Of a stretch of 39,083 nucleotides of DNA, positions 1 through 9,698 are shown in pieces. The notes beneath the pieces were generated by a model, which had not been told where the DNA came from, did not search any database, and saw nothing but the letters and a program-made list of their open reading frames with translations. This stretch comes from Verrucomicrobiota bacterium (GTDB lineage Bacteria; Verrucomicrobiota; Verrucomicrobiia; Limisphaerales; SIBE01): contig JAIPJX010000031.1 in assembly GCA_021733945.1 (NCBI GenBank), forward strand, positions 1 to 39,083, in the 5' to 3' direction. The position numbers and the translations under genes were made by a program. Position 1 is the stretch's first letter. Every line of letters begins with the position of its first letter.

Positions 1-415
1 TCCCAACGGTAGGGCGAAGCGTCCCGCTGAGCCGCAGCCCCTCCGAAACCAATCCCCGACACCGCTCACCGGGACGGTTCGCGCTACCTTTCCCCAGCCA
101 CCATCCCCCCCTCCCAACGGTAGGGCGAATCCGTCCCGGTGAGCCGACAAGCGGTTGAGCGAAGGTGGGTTGAGCGGCTCAGCGAGGACGCTTCGCCCTA
201 CCATTTCAGTTCTTAAACGAATGGCAGTGGGGCGATGCGTCCCGCCGAGCCGCAGCCCCTCCGAAGCCAATCCCCCCGAACCGCTCACCGGGACGGTTCG
301 CGCTACCTTTCCCCAGCCACCATCCCCCCTTCCCAACGGCGGTAGGGCGAAGCGTCCCGCTGAGCCGCAGCCCCTCCGAAACCAATCCCCCCGAACCGCT
401 CACCGGGACGGTTCG
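1..415. repeat. array of dispersed ~110-bp intergenic repeats
   Basis: Three near-identical copies are visible, starting near 1, 226 and 331 (the last is cut off near 415). A fourth, divergent copy starts at 112. Each full copy runs from a 'TAGGGCGAAGCGTCCCGC' type start through 'CCGCAGCCCCTCCGAA' to 'CTCACCGGGACGGTTCGC'. At 120-201 the start motif faces an inverted copy (GGACGCTTCGCCCTACC at 185-201), so that part can form a long hairpin. The core CTCACCGGGACGGTTCGC also recurs at 24570, which marks it as a dispersed family. No credible gene lies here; the short open frames are repeat-encoded. Confidence 0.8.
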
Positions 416-480
416 GACCCTTTTTTGCTCCGAATGTGGGGGAGGTGGAAAAACCCCATCCAGCAGTGGAATGTTGCCCG

Positions 481-3027
481 CTAGAACCACCGCCGCACCC
501 GTGTGGCACCCCCCAGGGTGCGGCATTCCAATTTCAACGACGCACCCTCCGGCAACGCTCCCCCCATTCGCACCTTTTGCCCGCCGGTGCCCACCTGCGC
601 GGACACCGCGTTCACCGGCACCCGGGCCACCTCTTTCCAATGTTCGTCCGCAATCACCGCCTCAGAACCTCCTGTGTACTTCACACTCCCCAACGCCGGC
701 ACCTGCTGGCCCCTCAGCTCAACAACCGTTCGTCCGTTCAGCTCCAGAGTGATCCCCGACACCGGCGTCTTTGACGTGGAGCGAAGGATCCATTGCAGGC
801 TCTGGGCGGGGTTGGGATTCTGAAATTCAAACCCGGAAACCGCAGTGCTTCCGGCTTCGCGTGCAAAACGAGCGACCGTGACTTCGGACAGATCCCACCC
901 TTCCTCCCCGGCCGTCCGGAGATGAAACTCGCGGGAGTTGTCACGCAATCGCTCCTTGATCTCCGCAGGAAAGGCACCAGCCATCCGTGCCGTTTCCCAT
1001 TGCCGGATGGCTTCCAAAATGGCGGAAACACCACCGAATTGCCGGGCCGTGTCCGCGGAAGCCGGATCCGCCTCGAGCTGCGCCGTGCTGGCCAGGCTCG
1101 TGGCCAGCGCGAACCCGGCGTCGAACCCTGCTGCGCGCGCCAAAAGCCATTCGGCGTCCTCGAAGCTCGTATCCGGCCGCAGCGCGAACCATCCCAGCAT
1201 GTGCGGCATAAAATTCCGCTCGAAGAGGACCTGATTCTTGAATCGGTACAAGGTCTGGCTTTCCCGGAACCCGGCATACCAGGGTTCACCCCAGTTCATT
1301 CGGGTATTCATATGCCAGTTGAAATGGCTGGGATTACTGGCGTCGTTGATCACACCTCCACGGAGCTCCGGTGACAACGCGTCGTACCAGGTTTTGGTGA
1401 AGTTCACCCGCCCGTACTGGCCCAGGCCCGTCGACCAAGCACCTTCCAACCCATCAAATGAAATCTGTCGTGTGCCGGTTCGATTAAACAAATCCGCGAG
1501 ATTGAGCGCGATTTCACGCGAAAGATCTGCATCCGCAAAAAACACCTTGTACGGATGATCCAAAAGCCTGGCCACCGATTCATCCCGTTGGTGAGCCGAG
1601 CTGCGTGTCCCCCAGGCACCGCGTTGGCAATCCAGCAACCGCCAGGGCGCTTCTTCGGAAACACGCCCGAACCGAATCAGCTCCCCGCCCACTTTCACCG
1701 TGTTCAGGGTCGATTCCTTGCTGAAGAACTCAGGGCTCTTCACCGGGATTTCGCGGGTCACCGCGTCGATATCACCCGTCAACTCGCTGGCACCGATCCG
1801 CGCCAACCGCTCATCGGGCACCGGTGAAACATAGGCGTCACCCGGTGTGATGAAATTTGAAAGCGTGTGAACACCAACAGCCACCCCGGCACGCCCGGCT
1901 TTTTCGACACACTGCCGCAATCCGTCCCATCCGTTCGGAAACAACTCCGGTTTCAACTTGAAATGCCCCCAGGTTGCGAACGGCGAACTGTGATACAGAT
2001 ACTTCAATCCGGCGCGCCGGGTCATCTCAATGGCCCGATCGATGTTGGTCTCGCTGAAATCCACAATCAGATAGGAGGAGGTGGCACTACGCGCCGTCTT
2101 GGCCCATTGCCCGTCCAACATCGGATGCGGCAATGCCTCGGCGACCTCAATCGCTCCAATCGTCTCCAACGCCCGACCTGCGGGGCAGGCAAACAGAGCG
2201 ATGCGGCTGCCGATCACGCCCCCGTCCCGAAAAGCCGGGACCCAATACCGGTCATGCCCCCAATTATCGATCACACGATCGCGGCTTCGGTCCCGCGAAT
2301 ACGCCTGGAGCACACTGCCAAATCCCGTGGCTTTGGCCGTGTCCCCACGGAACCCCTGCCCCTTGGTGAGTTCCTGCGGAAGATTCGGATAAAGGCCCGG
2401 GTCATCCGCCCCGAACTCCTGCACGATGTCGCTCTCGCGGGCGGGAGACCCGCCGAGGGTCTTCGCGTTGAGCGCCTGCAACCCCACCGCAAACTCCGAA
2501 TCACGCACCACGCCCACGATTTCCCCCACAATACTCCCGATTGTCGTGGGATACGGCCCCCACAAAACCAACTCCACAACCCCGGCGGGACGCACGTCCA
2601 CCACTTCAAAAACTACATGAGTGGCTTTCGCCTGCGCCGCCACGGTGACTTCAACCCCCTGGCCGGACACCGGAAAATGCAACGACACCCGCTTCCCGTC
2701 CGCATCCCAAACGGCCCGATCGGGTGCAACCACAGTTCCATTGACACGCACGCTCAGGAGCGGCGAGGCCTGACCCGGAGCCAGGTAGTCCCGTCCGTTT
2801 GTTCCCGCGAGGATGGATCTTAAACCACCCCTTCCGTTCATCACCCATGTGGCGGTATCCGTGCCCAGCCGCACCTCAGGCTCGGCCGCCGAGACGAACA
2901 AACCCGCAGTCAACGCGACGCCAACCACCCAGATCAACCATCCTGGTCCCGAGCACAATGATTTCGCCCGGGACGGTTTCCCAATCCCAAGAGGTTCGAC
3001 TACGGCGTCCTTCAATAGTTTTCTCAT
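481..3027 (-). CDS. putative secreted glycoside-hydrolase-like protein (848 aa)
   Basis: This is a large exported protein with an N-terminal hydrophobic segment (about residues 31-49, ending ...LFVSAAEPE) after a basic start, so it is probably periplasmic, membrane-anchored or secreted. Residues about 50-280 look like a beta-sandwich domain. Residues about 300-600 look like a TIM barrel of the alpha-galactosidase/GH-clan type: there is a 'YLYHSSPFATWGHF' strand, a 'GVAVGVHTLSNF' strand and an acidic strand end 'ISFDGLEGAWSTG', where the Asp and Glu could be catalytic. The rest looks like a further beta-rich domain. I cannot assign a numbered GH family or a substrate. The start ATG gives a plausible signal or anchor. 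The gene is 31 bp downstream of the alpha/beta-hydrolase gene on the same strand, so co-transcription is possible. Confidence 0.6.
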   Translation of the reverse strand: MRKLLKDAVVEPLGIGKPSRAKSLCSGPGWLIWVVGVALTAGLFVSAAEPEVRLGTDTATWVMNGRGGLRSILAGTNGRDYLAPGQASPLLSVRVNGTVVAPDRAVWDADGKRVSLHFPVSGQGVEVTVAAQAKATHVVFEVVDVRPAGVVELVLWGPYPTTIGSIVGEIVGVVRDSEFAVGLQALNAKTLGGSPARESDIVQEFGADDPGLYPNLPQELTKGQGFRGDTAKATGFGSVLQAYSRDRSRDRVIDNWGHDRYWVPAFRDGGVIGSRIALFACPAGRALETIGAIEVAEALPHPMLDGQWAKTARSATSSYLIVDFSETNIDRAIEMTRRAGLKYLYHSSPFATWGHFKLKPELFPNGWDGLRQCVEKAGRAGVAVGVHTLSNFITPGDAYVSPVPDERLARIGASELTGDIDAVTREIPVKSPEFFSKESTLNTVKVGGELIRFGRVSEEAPWRLLDCQRGAWGTRSSAHQRDESVARLLDHPYKVFFADADLSREIALNLADLFNRTGTRQISFDGLEGAWSTGLGQYGRVNFTKTWYDALSPELRGGVINDASNPSHFNWHMNTRMNWGEPWYAGFRESQTLYRFKNQVLFERNFMPHMLGWFALRPDTSFEDAEWLLARAAGFDAGFALATSLASTAQLEADPASADTARQFGGVSAILEAIRQWETARMAGAFPAEIKERLRDNSREFHLRTAGEEGWDLSEVTVARFAREAGSTAVSGFEFQNPNPAQSLQWILRSTSKTPVSGITLELNGRTVVELRGQQVPALGSVKYTGGSEAVIADEHWKEVARVPVNAVSAQVGTGGQKVRMGGALPEGASLKLECRTLGGATRVRRWF

Positions 3028-3058
3028 AGATTTGTTTCATCCTAACCACCGGACTGCA

Positions 3059-4906
3059 TTACCGTCGCTCCAATTCTTCCGATTCAAGCCCCGTCACCCG
3101 GCGAATCCAGTTGGAAACATCCCGCAGCACTTCTTCATTGATGGTTTCTTCAATCGTTCCGTATTCAGTCACCGCACCCGTCTTGCAGGTCTGGAACAGG
3201 TGGTTCAGGTTCGGGTAGGCCTTCACCTGCACCCGCGAATTACCTCCTTTTTTCAACGCGGCTTCGATCGCCCCGAGGTTCTCCGCCCACGCCACCTGAA
3301 CGTCCTTCTTCCCGTTGATGGCCAGGACCGGCACCTTCACTCGTTCGAGCGTGGGACGCGGATCGGTTGCCAGGAGTTCCCGGAACCATTTGCTGGTCAC
3401 CATCTGAACCTGGGCGTCCAACTGCGCCTGATTGATCCCCATGGCTTTCAGCTGATCCGCGGTGAACTCTGAAAGCGATTCTTCAAGGACGGCACGCACC
3501 TGGTCTTCCAGATCCGCCTGGCCCGCCCGGACCATATCGAAAACCCGACGCTGGATCTCCCCCTGTTTCGCCGCGACCTCGGCGTCTCCACCAACGACAC
3601 GAATGATATCTTCGGCCTGCCGGGCGAGGAGCTGATCCATGGGAACCCCAACCCCGGCGAGCAAAACGATGAAGGCAACGGCGTCCGATTGAACCGCGGC
3701 CTGAGGTGCAACGAGGCCCCCTTCGCTGTGCCCCGCAATTCCAATCCGCCTGGGATCAATTTCACCCCGCGTTTTCAGATACTCCACCGCGGCGAGTGCG
3801 TCCGTGGTAAAATCCGCAGTGGTCGCCTCGGAGAACCTGCCCTCCGATTTACCAGCTCCGCGATCGTCAAAACGAAGAACAGCGATGCCGTTCCGGGTCA
3901 AATGATCCGCCAGCACGAGAAACGGGCGATGCCCCATGAGCGCTTCGTCCCGATCCTGTTTCCCGGAGCCACTGACCAGCACCACCGCCGGATGCGGCCC
4001 CACGCCTTTTGGATGCGTCAACGTTCCGGCAAGCTGAATGGATGCGCCAAGGTTTGGGAACACCACTTCTTCCTCGTTGTAGGGATAAGGTTTCTTCGGA
4101 TCCTGCGGGCGGCTCAGGTCCGGAGCGTTCGCGAGTCGCACTATCTTCAACGGAAACGTGTTCCCGCCCTGCCTCCACTCGCCCACGATTTGCGACCCAT
4201 CATCATTCAACCTGCCGTCATACATCCCCCCGATTGTCTTTAGCTCCAGGTGAAGCTCGCGCCCTTCAGCGACACCTTTGCTGATGGGGATCTGACTGAC
4301 ATTCTGGTCCAGGCTGACCATGGTCCCCGAAATTTCGGAACCTCCGCCCTTGAGATCGAACACCAGGCGCATCTCAAAAACATTCACGTTCAAACCACCC
4401 TGCCAGACACCTGCAAAACCGTCCCCCGGAACACCGGTGCCCGGGGTTTCTCCCTTTCTGAGTTTCGGCACGGTTCGGTTGAGATGGAACGGGTGAGTCT
4501 GCTTGCCCTGCGAAAACTCACCGGCAATCGACTGTCGATCATCCGACAGCTTCCCCACGAAGGTCGGATCACCGGGGATCCTCGGCATCACGAAGGACAC
4601 CTTGTCGGATTGCACCTGGATGTTCCCCAACTCGAACCCGCGCAGTCCCTGCACAGGGATATCGATCGAACCAGTCCAGGCACCCTGGTCTGAAAGATCC
4701 ACGCGAATTTCCAACGCCATTCCCGGCAACGTGATTTCGCCTTCCCAGTGGCCGCCTGCGGTCTGGACCGAATCTCCGGTCTTTACCGCAGCCGGTTCCG
4801 GGTTCGGCGCATTTTGACCTGCCTGGGCTCCGGCCCAACCGGCTCCCAGGAAGATCGCCATCCCCATGATTGCCTTGGCGCAGAGTAAGATTTTTTCCTT
4901 CTTCAT
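3059..4906 (-). CDS. secreted alpha/beta hydrolase (S9/BAAT-like esterase or peptidase fold)
   Basis: The chosen ATG at 4906 starts a clear signal peptide (MKKEKILLCAKAIMGMAIFLGAGWAGAQA). An in-frame ATG at 4990 would put about 28 unlikely residues before it. After an N-terminal beta-rich region with two similar halves (residues about 45-270), an alpha/beta-hydrolase domain begins near residue 290 with 'HPAVVLVSGSGKQDRDE'. The nucleophile elbow is GHSEGG with Ser394; 'AINGKKDVQVAW' supplies the acid-loop region, and His569 in 'NLNHLFQ' is the likely catalytic His. The family includes secreted esterases and prolyl-oligopeptidase-like enzymes; the substrate is unknown. The upstream permease gene ends 86 bp before this start on the same strand. 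Confidence 0.8.
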   Translation of the reverse strand: MKKEKILLCAKAIMGMAIFLGAGWAGAQAGQNAPNPEPAAVKTGDSVQTAGGHWEGEITLPGMALEIRVDLSDQGAWTGSIDIPVQGLRGFELGNIQVQSDKVSFVMPRIPGDPTFVGKLSDDRQSIAGEFSQGKQTHPFHLNRTVPKLRKGETPGTGVPGDGFAGVWQGGLNVNVFEMRLVFDLKGGGSEISGTMVSLDQNVSQIPISKGVAEGRELHLELKTIGGMYDGRLNDDGSQIVGEWRQGGNTFPLKIVRLANAPDLSRPQDPKKPYPYNEEEVVFPNLGASIQLAGTLTHPKGVGPHPAVVLVSGSGKQDRDEALMGHRPFLVLADHLTRNGIAVLRFDDRGAGKSEGRFSEATTADFTTDALAAVEYLKTRGEIDPRRIGIAGHSEGGLVAPQAAVQSDAVAFIVLLAGVGVPMDQLLARQAEDIIRVVGGDAEVAAKQGEIQRRVFDMVRAGQADLEDQVRAVLEESLSEFTADQLKAMGINQAQLDAQVQMVTSKWFRELLATDPRPTLERVKVPVLAINGKKDVQVAWAENLGAIEAALKKGGNSRVQVKAYPNLNHLFQTCKTGAVTEYGTIEETINEEVLRDVSNWIRRVTGLESEELERR

Positions 4907-4992
4907 TGTTTCTTTTCGTTGAACGCTTACCCACACCATCCAATCCGGATGGCCCCACCCAGGCATCCTTTCAGCCGGGTCGGACTCCATTC

Positions 4993-7422
4993 TTACTCGC
5001 AGCGCAGCGCGACGAGCGGATCGATTCTGGTTGCCCTCCGGGCCGGAACATAGCTGGCGAAAAACGCGACCACAACCAATACAACGGTCACAGCCAAGAA
5101 CGTGACGGGATCAAAGGGACTGACTCCGAACAGAAAACCCGCCAGGAAATGAGTCAGCGCCACTGCGCCCAAAAGACCACCTGCCACACCCATTCCGGCC
5201 AGCGACATTCCCTGCACGACAACCAGTCGGAGGACGTCCCGCGGTCGAGCGCCCAGGGCAAGTCGAATCCCCAGTTCATGGCTTCGCTGACTGACCAGAT
5301 AAGCCATCAACCCGTAGATCCCGATTCCCGCAAGAGTCAATGCGATCGCTCCAAGAGCCAGCAAAAGCATCGACGCGACCCGTTGCGGGAAAAACGCCGC
5401 CTGAATGAAGTCGATCATCGGGAGCGACGCCCAAACAGCGACCCCGGGATCCAATGCTTGAATCTCCCCACGCACGGCATTGGCCATGGCTTCCGGACGA
5501 CCGGTCGCACGGACCACGACACCCAGATTGAGATCCCACACCCCTTGTTGGTACGGGAGATAGAAGAACGCCTTTGGCGGCTCGTTCAAAGATCTGTATT
5601 TCCCGTCCTTCGCAACACCAATCACGGTCATTTCCCCGCGCCAGATCTTGAATTTTCTCCCTATCGGATTCTGCCCCTGCCAAAACCGGTTTCCCATGGT
5701 TTCGTTGATGATCGCCACTCCGGCGGACTCGGCGTCGTCACTCTCTGAAAAATCCCTGCCGTCCAGCAGCGGAATTCGCAACGTTTCAAAGTAACCCGGT
5801 GAAACGATGCTGTACTGGACACCCATGTCTTCATTGGGTCGCCGCGAGTATCCCTCCGCGTCGACACCCAGGCTGCTGCCACCCTCGAATCCCAGGGGAA
5901 ACCAGCTTGAAAGCGCCACATGACTCACTCCCGGGAGTTCCCGCAGGCGGTCCCGAACCTTTCGGTAGAACGGCAAGCCTGTTTCCTCCGTGTATCCGTT
6001 CATCCCGATGCGAAGCCCGGCAACCAGAAGGTTCCGGGGATCAAACCCGATGTTTGTTTGCCGGGCCTTGTCGAATCCCTTGATGCACAGCCCAGCCCCG
6101 ACCAGGAGCAACAGAGCCAGGGCGATCTCCGCGATGACCAGACCGCCACGCAACCGGTGGTGGCCAGAACCCGTGTTCGAAGTGCGCCCCCCTTCCCTCA
6201 AGGTTGTATTCAGGTTCATACGACACGTCTGAATCGCCGGCACCATTCCAAACACCAAACCCGTCATCAATGAAACAACAAGGGTGTAACCCAAAGTCCC
6301 AAGGTCTATGTCGAACAGGACTGCAATCGGAAGGTGCGTATTGGGAATGAACACCGCCAACAGGCGGGTCGCCCACACCGTGAACAACACGCCCATGACA
6401 CCCCCACAAAAGGCCAATAACGCACTTTCCGTTAAAAGCTGCCGCAGCAAATGGGGAAGCCGGGCTCCCATCGCGTAACGAATGGCAATCTCCTTCCGTC
6501 GCCCCACGGACTTCGCAAGCAACAAATTCGCGATGTTCGCCGACACGATCAGCAGCACTCCCAGGCTCACGACCAAAAGAATTTGAAGCACCGGAAACAA
6601 AAAGGATTGGGCTCCATAGGGCGATTTCCACAGGGGGAGCACCATCGCGCGAATTTCGCGATTGGTCTCCGGATAGGCCTCTTCCAACTGCGCCCCGGCA
6701 ACCCTGATCGCCGCCTGCGCCTGAACCCGACTGACCTCCGACCGCAACCTCGCCTGCGTATGCAGCCAACGATCCCCCCGTTCGGTCAGTGACCCGAAAT
6801 TGGCAACCTCCTGGTGCATGGACAACGGAGTCCAGAAATCAAACCGGAGTCCTCCCACGGTTCCGAGAAACTCGGCTGGCAGCACCCCGATGATGGTAAA
6901 ACCATGCTGGTTGAGGGCCACGGTCTTCCCAACGATACCGGGGTCCGCACCGAAACTGCGCCGCCAACATCCTTCGCTCAGGAGCATCACCGGATTCCCT
7001 CCCGGCTTCAGTCCGTCTTCCCGAACAAATGCCCGACCGAGGATGGGTCTCACGCCCAGCACATCGAAGAAATTCGCCGTCACAATCTGCCCGAAAACCC
7101 ATTGCAGTTCATTGTCCAGACTCAGGCACGCAGGAGTGATTTGGGAACCGATGATTCCCGAAAACGTATTCGTTAACTTGGCGTAATCCTCAAGGTCCGG
7201 GAGCGAGACGGTGTCCATGGTCGTTGCTCCGTGGGTCGAAGCAATCACAACGAGCTGGGAGGGATTCTCGATTCCTGGAATCGGACGAAGCAGAACATTC
7301 TGAATCCAGCAGAAGACCGTGGCATTCGCTCCAATTCCCAGGGCCAGGGTCAACACGGCAACCGCCGTAAACCCACGATGTTTCAGGAGCATTCGAACCG
7401 CGAATCGGAGATCGTTGATCAT
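4993..7422 (-). CDS. ADOP-type MacB/FtsX ABC transporter permease
   Basis: This is a duplicated FtsX permease. The ATG at 7422 gives the canonical N-terminus MINDLRFAVRMLLKHRGF followed by the first membrane helix (AVAVLTLALGIGANATVF); the longer frame to 7470 adds 16 poor residues. A MacB periplasmic core follows (residues about 45-265), then a group of helices with 'NIANLLLAKSVGRRKEIAIRYAMGA' (FtsX copy 1, about 280-410), a second periplasmic domain, and FtsX copy 2 near the C-terminus ('SQRSHELGIRLALGARPRDV'). About 809 aa is the usual size for the acidobacterial/verrucomicrobial duplicated orphan permeases. No ATPase or HlyD-like partner is present in the window, which is typical for this orphan group. 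The substrate is unknown. Confidence 0.9.
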   Translation of the reverse strand: MINDLRFAVRMLLKHRGFTAVAVLTLALGIGANATVFCWIQNVLLRPIPGIENPSQLVVIASTHGATTMDTVSLPDLEDYAKLTNTFSGIIGSQITPACLSLDNELQWVFGQIVTANFFDVLGVRPILGRAFVREDGLKPGGNPVMLLSEGCWRRSFGADPGIVGKTVALNQHGFTIIGVLPAEFLGTVGGLRFDFWTPLSMHQEVANFGSLTERGDRWLHTQARLRSEVSRVQAQAAIRVAGAQLEEAYPETNREIRAMVLPLWKSPYGAQSFLFPVLQILLVVSLGVLLIVSANIANLLLAKSVGRRKEIAIRYAMGARLPHLLRQLLTESALLAFCGGVMGVLFTVWATRLLAVFIPNTHLPIAVLFDIDLGTLGYTLVVSLMTGLVFGMVPAIQTCRMNLNTTLREGGRTSNTGSGHHRLRGGLVIAEIALALLLLVGAGLCIKGFDKARQTNIGFDPRNLLVAGLRIGMNGYTEETGLPFYRKVRDRLRELPGVSHVALSSWFPLGFEGGSSLGVDAEGYSRRPNEDMGVQYSIVSPGYFETLRIPLLDGRDFSESDDAESAGVAIINETMGNRFWQGQNPIGRKFKIWRGEMTVIGVAKDGKYRSLNEPPKAFFYLPYQQGVWDLNLGVVVRATGRPEAMANAVRGEIQALDPGVAVWASLPMIDFIQAAFFPQRVASMLLLALGAIALTLAGIGIYGLMAYLVSQRSHELGIRLALGARPRDVLRLVVVQGMSLAGMGVAGGLLGAVALTHFLAGFLFGVSPFDPVTFLAVTVVLVVVAFFASYVPARRATRIDPLVALRCE

Positions 7423-7778
7423 GCGTGTTCGGCAGGCGTTCTGGTGCCAATGGCCTTTTGGATGCCTCAACCGTCAGACGGACGCAGGCTTGGTTCGGCT
7501 TAACAACGGCAAAAGCAGGACGGTCTCATTGAAACTGCCAGACCCAAAATAGCGCGGCACAGCCCTCCGCACAAGGAATTACCCTTTTGTTGAGGGCAGC
7601 ATTCCAGCGTGTCAAAAAGGAGGCGCTCCCAATTCCTGCCCCCCCTGCAGGGGTAACTGAGAAGGAATATATCCCGCAGAGACGCGGAGAGAAAACATCC
7701 ACTCCCCCCCTCTGCGTCTCTGCGCCTCTGCGGGAGAACTTTCCGCTCACCTTATTCATCCGTTGGAGGGCCCGGAAT
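7423..7778. other. intergenic stretch between gltX and the permease gene
   Basis: No credible gene was found. The stretch holds a CCCCCTGCAGGGG palindrome near 7640 and the CGCAGAGACGC-type inverted repeat listed separately. The latter probably ends up in the RNA downstream of gltX. Confidence 0.6.
7673..7736. repeat. 'CGCAGAGACGC' type imperfect inverted repeat
   Basis: The left arm (CCCGCAGAGACGCGGAGAG, 7673-7691) faces the right arm (7710-7736, containing CTCTGCGTCTCTGCG and CCTCTGCGGG). The element lies between two minus-strand genes. It resembles the CGCAGAGACGC-style dispersed intergenic palindromes that I know from many environmental genomes; I cannot confirm copy number elsewhere in this genome. 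Confidence 0.65.
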
Positions 7779-9122
7779 TTAATCCCGGGCAATCAACCGA
7801 TCAAACCGGCTGAGAACACGGTCCTTTCCAAGGACCTCCATCAAATGATACAGGCTTGGCCCGATCTTTGACCCGGTGCAGGCGATTCGAGCCGGGTGGA
7901 TCAACAAACCAACCTTCACACCCAACTCTTCGGCCGTCTTTTTCAGGGATGCCTGCAGCGTCTCTGCGTCAAACGAGTCGAGTCCCGAATAGCGGTCGCG
8001 GAGTTTGGAGAGCGGTTCCCTGTAGTCGGATCCAAGCGCGCCCAGGGCTTCGCCGTCCATTTCCGGCTCTTCCGTGAAATAGAATCCGGCGAACTCACTG
8101 ATGTTCGGCATCAATTTGATTTTTTCGCGACACGTCTCCAATGCACTTTGAATGTACTCCCGCGAATACGAATCGGTTTTGATTCCGGCTCGTCCCAGCC
8201 AGTCAATGCAGAGTTCCCGGTAACGTTCGGCTGGCAGCAACTTGATGTGCTCCGCGTTCATCCAAGCGAGCTTGGTTCCGTCAAATCTTCCATTGCTCCG
8301 CAGGATCTGCGGAATATCAAACAACTGGATCAACTCATCCTTCGAGAGCAACTGACGATCGTCTTTCGGCGACCAACCGAGAAGGCTGAGATAATTGACG
8401 ACGGCCTCCGGGATGAATCCGCCTTCCATATAAGCGGTCATCGAAGCACCCTCGTCACGTTTGCTCATCTTGCTGCCGTTCGGATTCAGGATGAGCGGCA
8501 TGTGGGCGAATTGGGGTGGTTCGACGCCGAAAGCACGGAAGAGGGCGATGTGTTTTGCCGTGTTCGAAACGTGATCCTCTCCCCGGATGACATGCGTGAT
8601 TCCCATCTCAATGTCATCGACCACGTTGACCAGGTGAAAAATGGGTTTGCCATCGGATCGAAAGATCACAAAGTCCGGATCCAGTTCCTCACGGTCCGTC
8701 AGGCTGCGTTTCACCGATCCAATGACAAGATCGTCGATCACCACGGGTTCGCGTTGCATGCGAAACCGAATGGCACCGTCGCGTTCATAGGCTTTGTCGT
8801 TGGCCAGCAATTCATCGACGCGCCTCCGGTAGATTTCACCGCGCTGGGATTGAAAATAGGGACCCCGATCCCCCTTGGAACCGTCTTGCGGATTGGCTGA
8901 GATCGGGCCTTCATCCCAATCCAATCCCAACCACCGCAGGCTGTCGAAGATCACCTGAATCGCGATTTCACTGTTGCGCGCTTCGTCGGTGTCTTCAATG
9001 CGCAGCACAAACTTGCCCCCGCTCTTCCGGGCGTAAAGCCAGTTGAACAACGCCGTGCGAGCTCCGCCAATATGGAGGTAGCCGGTCGGACTGGGTGCAA
9101 AACGCACTCTAATTTCACTCAT
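7779..9122 (-). CDS. gltX: glutamyl-tRNA synthetase
   Basis: This class I aminoacyl-tRNA synthetase charges tRNA-Glu (and tRNA-Gln in organisms that use the amidotransferase route). The N-terminus RVRFAPSPTGYLHIGGART carries the HIGH-type motif. The Rossmann strand 'FVLRIEDTDEARNS' and the 'HVIRGEDHVSNTAKH' segment are typical of GltX. The second signature is KMSKR at residues 218-222. The C-terminal half is the all-helical anticodon-binding part. At 447 aa it is slightly shorter than the common 460-490 aa. The ATG at 9122 overlaps the TGA of a short upstream frame (ATGA), but that frame is doubtful. The gene is a housekeeping island between accessory genes. Confidence 0.96.
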   Translation of the reverse strand: MSEIRVRFAPSPTGYLHIGGARTALFNWLYARKSGGKFVLRIEDTDEARNSEIAIQVIFDSLRWLGLDWDEGPISANPQDGSKGDRGPYFQSQRGEIYRRRVDELLANDKAYERDGAIRFRMQREPVVIDDLVIGSVKRSLTDREELDPDFVIFRSDGKPIFHLVNVVDDIEMGITHVIRGEDHVSNTAKHIALFRAFGVEPPQFAHMPLILNPNGSKMSKRDEGASMTAYMEGGFIPEAVVNYLSLLGWSPKDDRQLLSKDELIQLFDIPQILRSNGRFDGTKLAWMNAEHIKLLPAERYRELCIDWLGRAGIKTDSYSREYIQSALETCREKIKLMPNISEFAGFYFTEEPEMDGEALGALGSDYREPLSKLRDRYSGLDSFDAETLQASLKKTAEELGVKVGLLIHPARIACTGSKIGPSLYHLMEVLGKDRVLSRFDRLIARD

Positions 9123-9449
9123 AGAATTTCAATATCGCGATTCAATCGTCCAGATGGTATCATGGCATTAATGCAGATCAAAGCACCCGCCACAAGAATG
9201 AAGCAGGATTCCCCGCCCCGGACAACAGCCGGTTCCTCCCCTTCTTCGCGTGCGAACCCGACGACGAAGCTTGCCTTCCGGTCTCCGGTCTGATACAAAC
9301 CCTGGTGTTGCAGGCAACCCTGCAACCGAACGGCCCCCATTTCTATCCAGCGAGCCTGGGAACTCGCTTTCCCTTTGGACCTGTGACGAAGAAATCTGCG
9401 GAAATCCGCCAAACTTCATTCGATCAGGCGGGCCCGGATCAAGAACTCT

Positions 9450-9545
9450 ATGGCAAAAAAGACAGTCTCAAACACATCAGACGGGAAAAGGATCCGCCGC
9501 ATCATTTCCGGTGTTGCGCCGGAGATTAAAGCGGCAAGGTTTGAG
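9450..9545 (+). pseudogene. possible 5' remnant of glgE (maltosyltransferase)
   Basis: A frame starting MAKKTVSNTSDGKR continues 'IRRIISGVAPEIKAARFEV'. From my knowledge of the family, GlgE proteins begin with a short basic tail followed by an '(R)VVIEGVxPEIDxGRFPVKR' segment, so about 20 residues look alike. After residue about 32 the similarity stops and the frame ends at 9668 without GlgE features. It sits about 150 bp upstream of the TreS-maltokinase fusion, on the same strand, where glgE often lies. The match is short, so this is a tentative call. Confidence 0.35.
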
Positions 9546-9698
9546 GTGACTGAGCTCGGCAACACTGATTATTCGTTTCTGGCCTGGATGGATCATTTCA
9601 CCGCCCCATTTTATTCCAGCCCATGTTTTCCGGGTGCGCAGGCGGATTCGATCGGAACAGGATCTTGATTATTACAGGTAACAACGAAGTCGACATTT

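Noticed and set aside
9119..9412. 97-codon minus-strand frame ending in an ATGA overlap with gltX
   Set aside because: The overlap is suggestive of coupling, but the protein has no family features, no Shine-Dalgarno sequence is visible, and competing open frames of similar length cover the same DNA.
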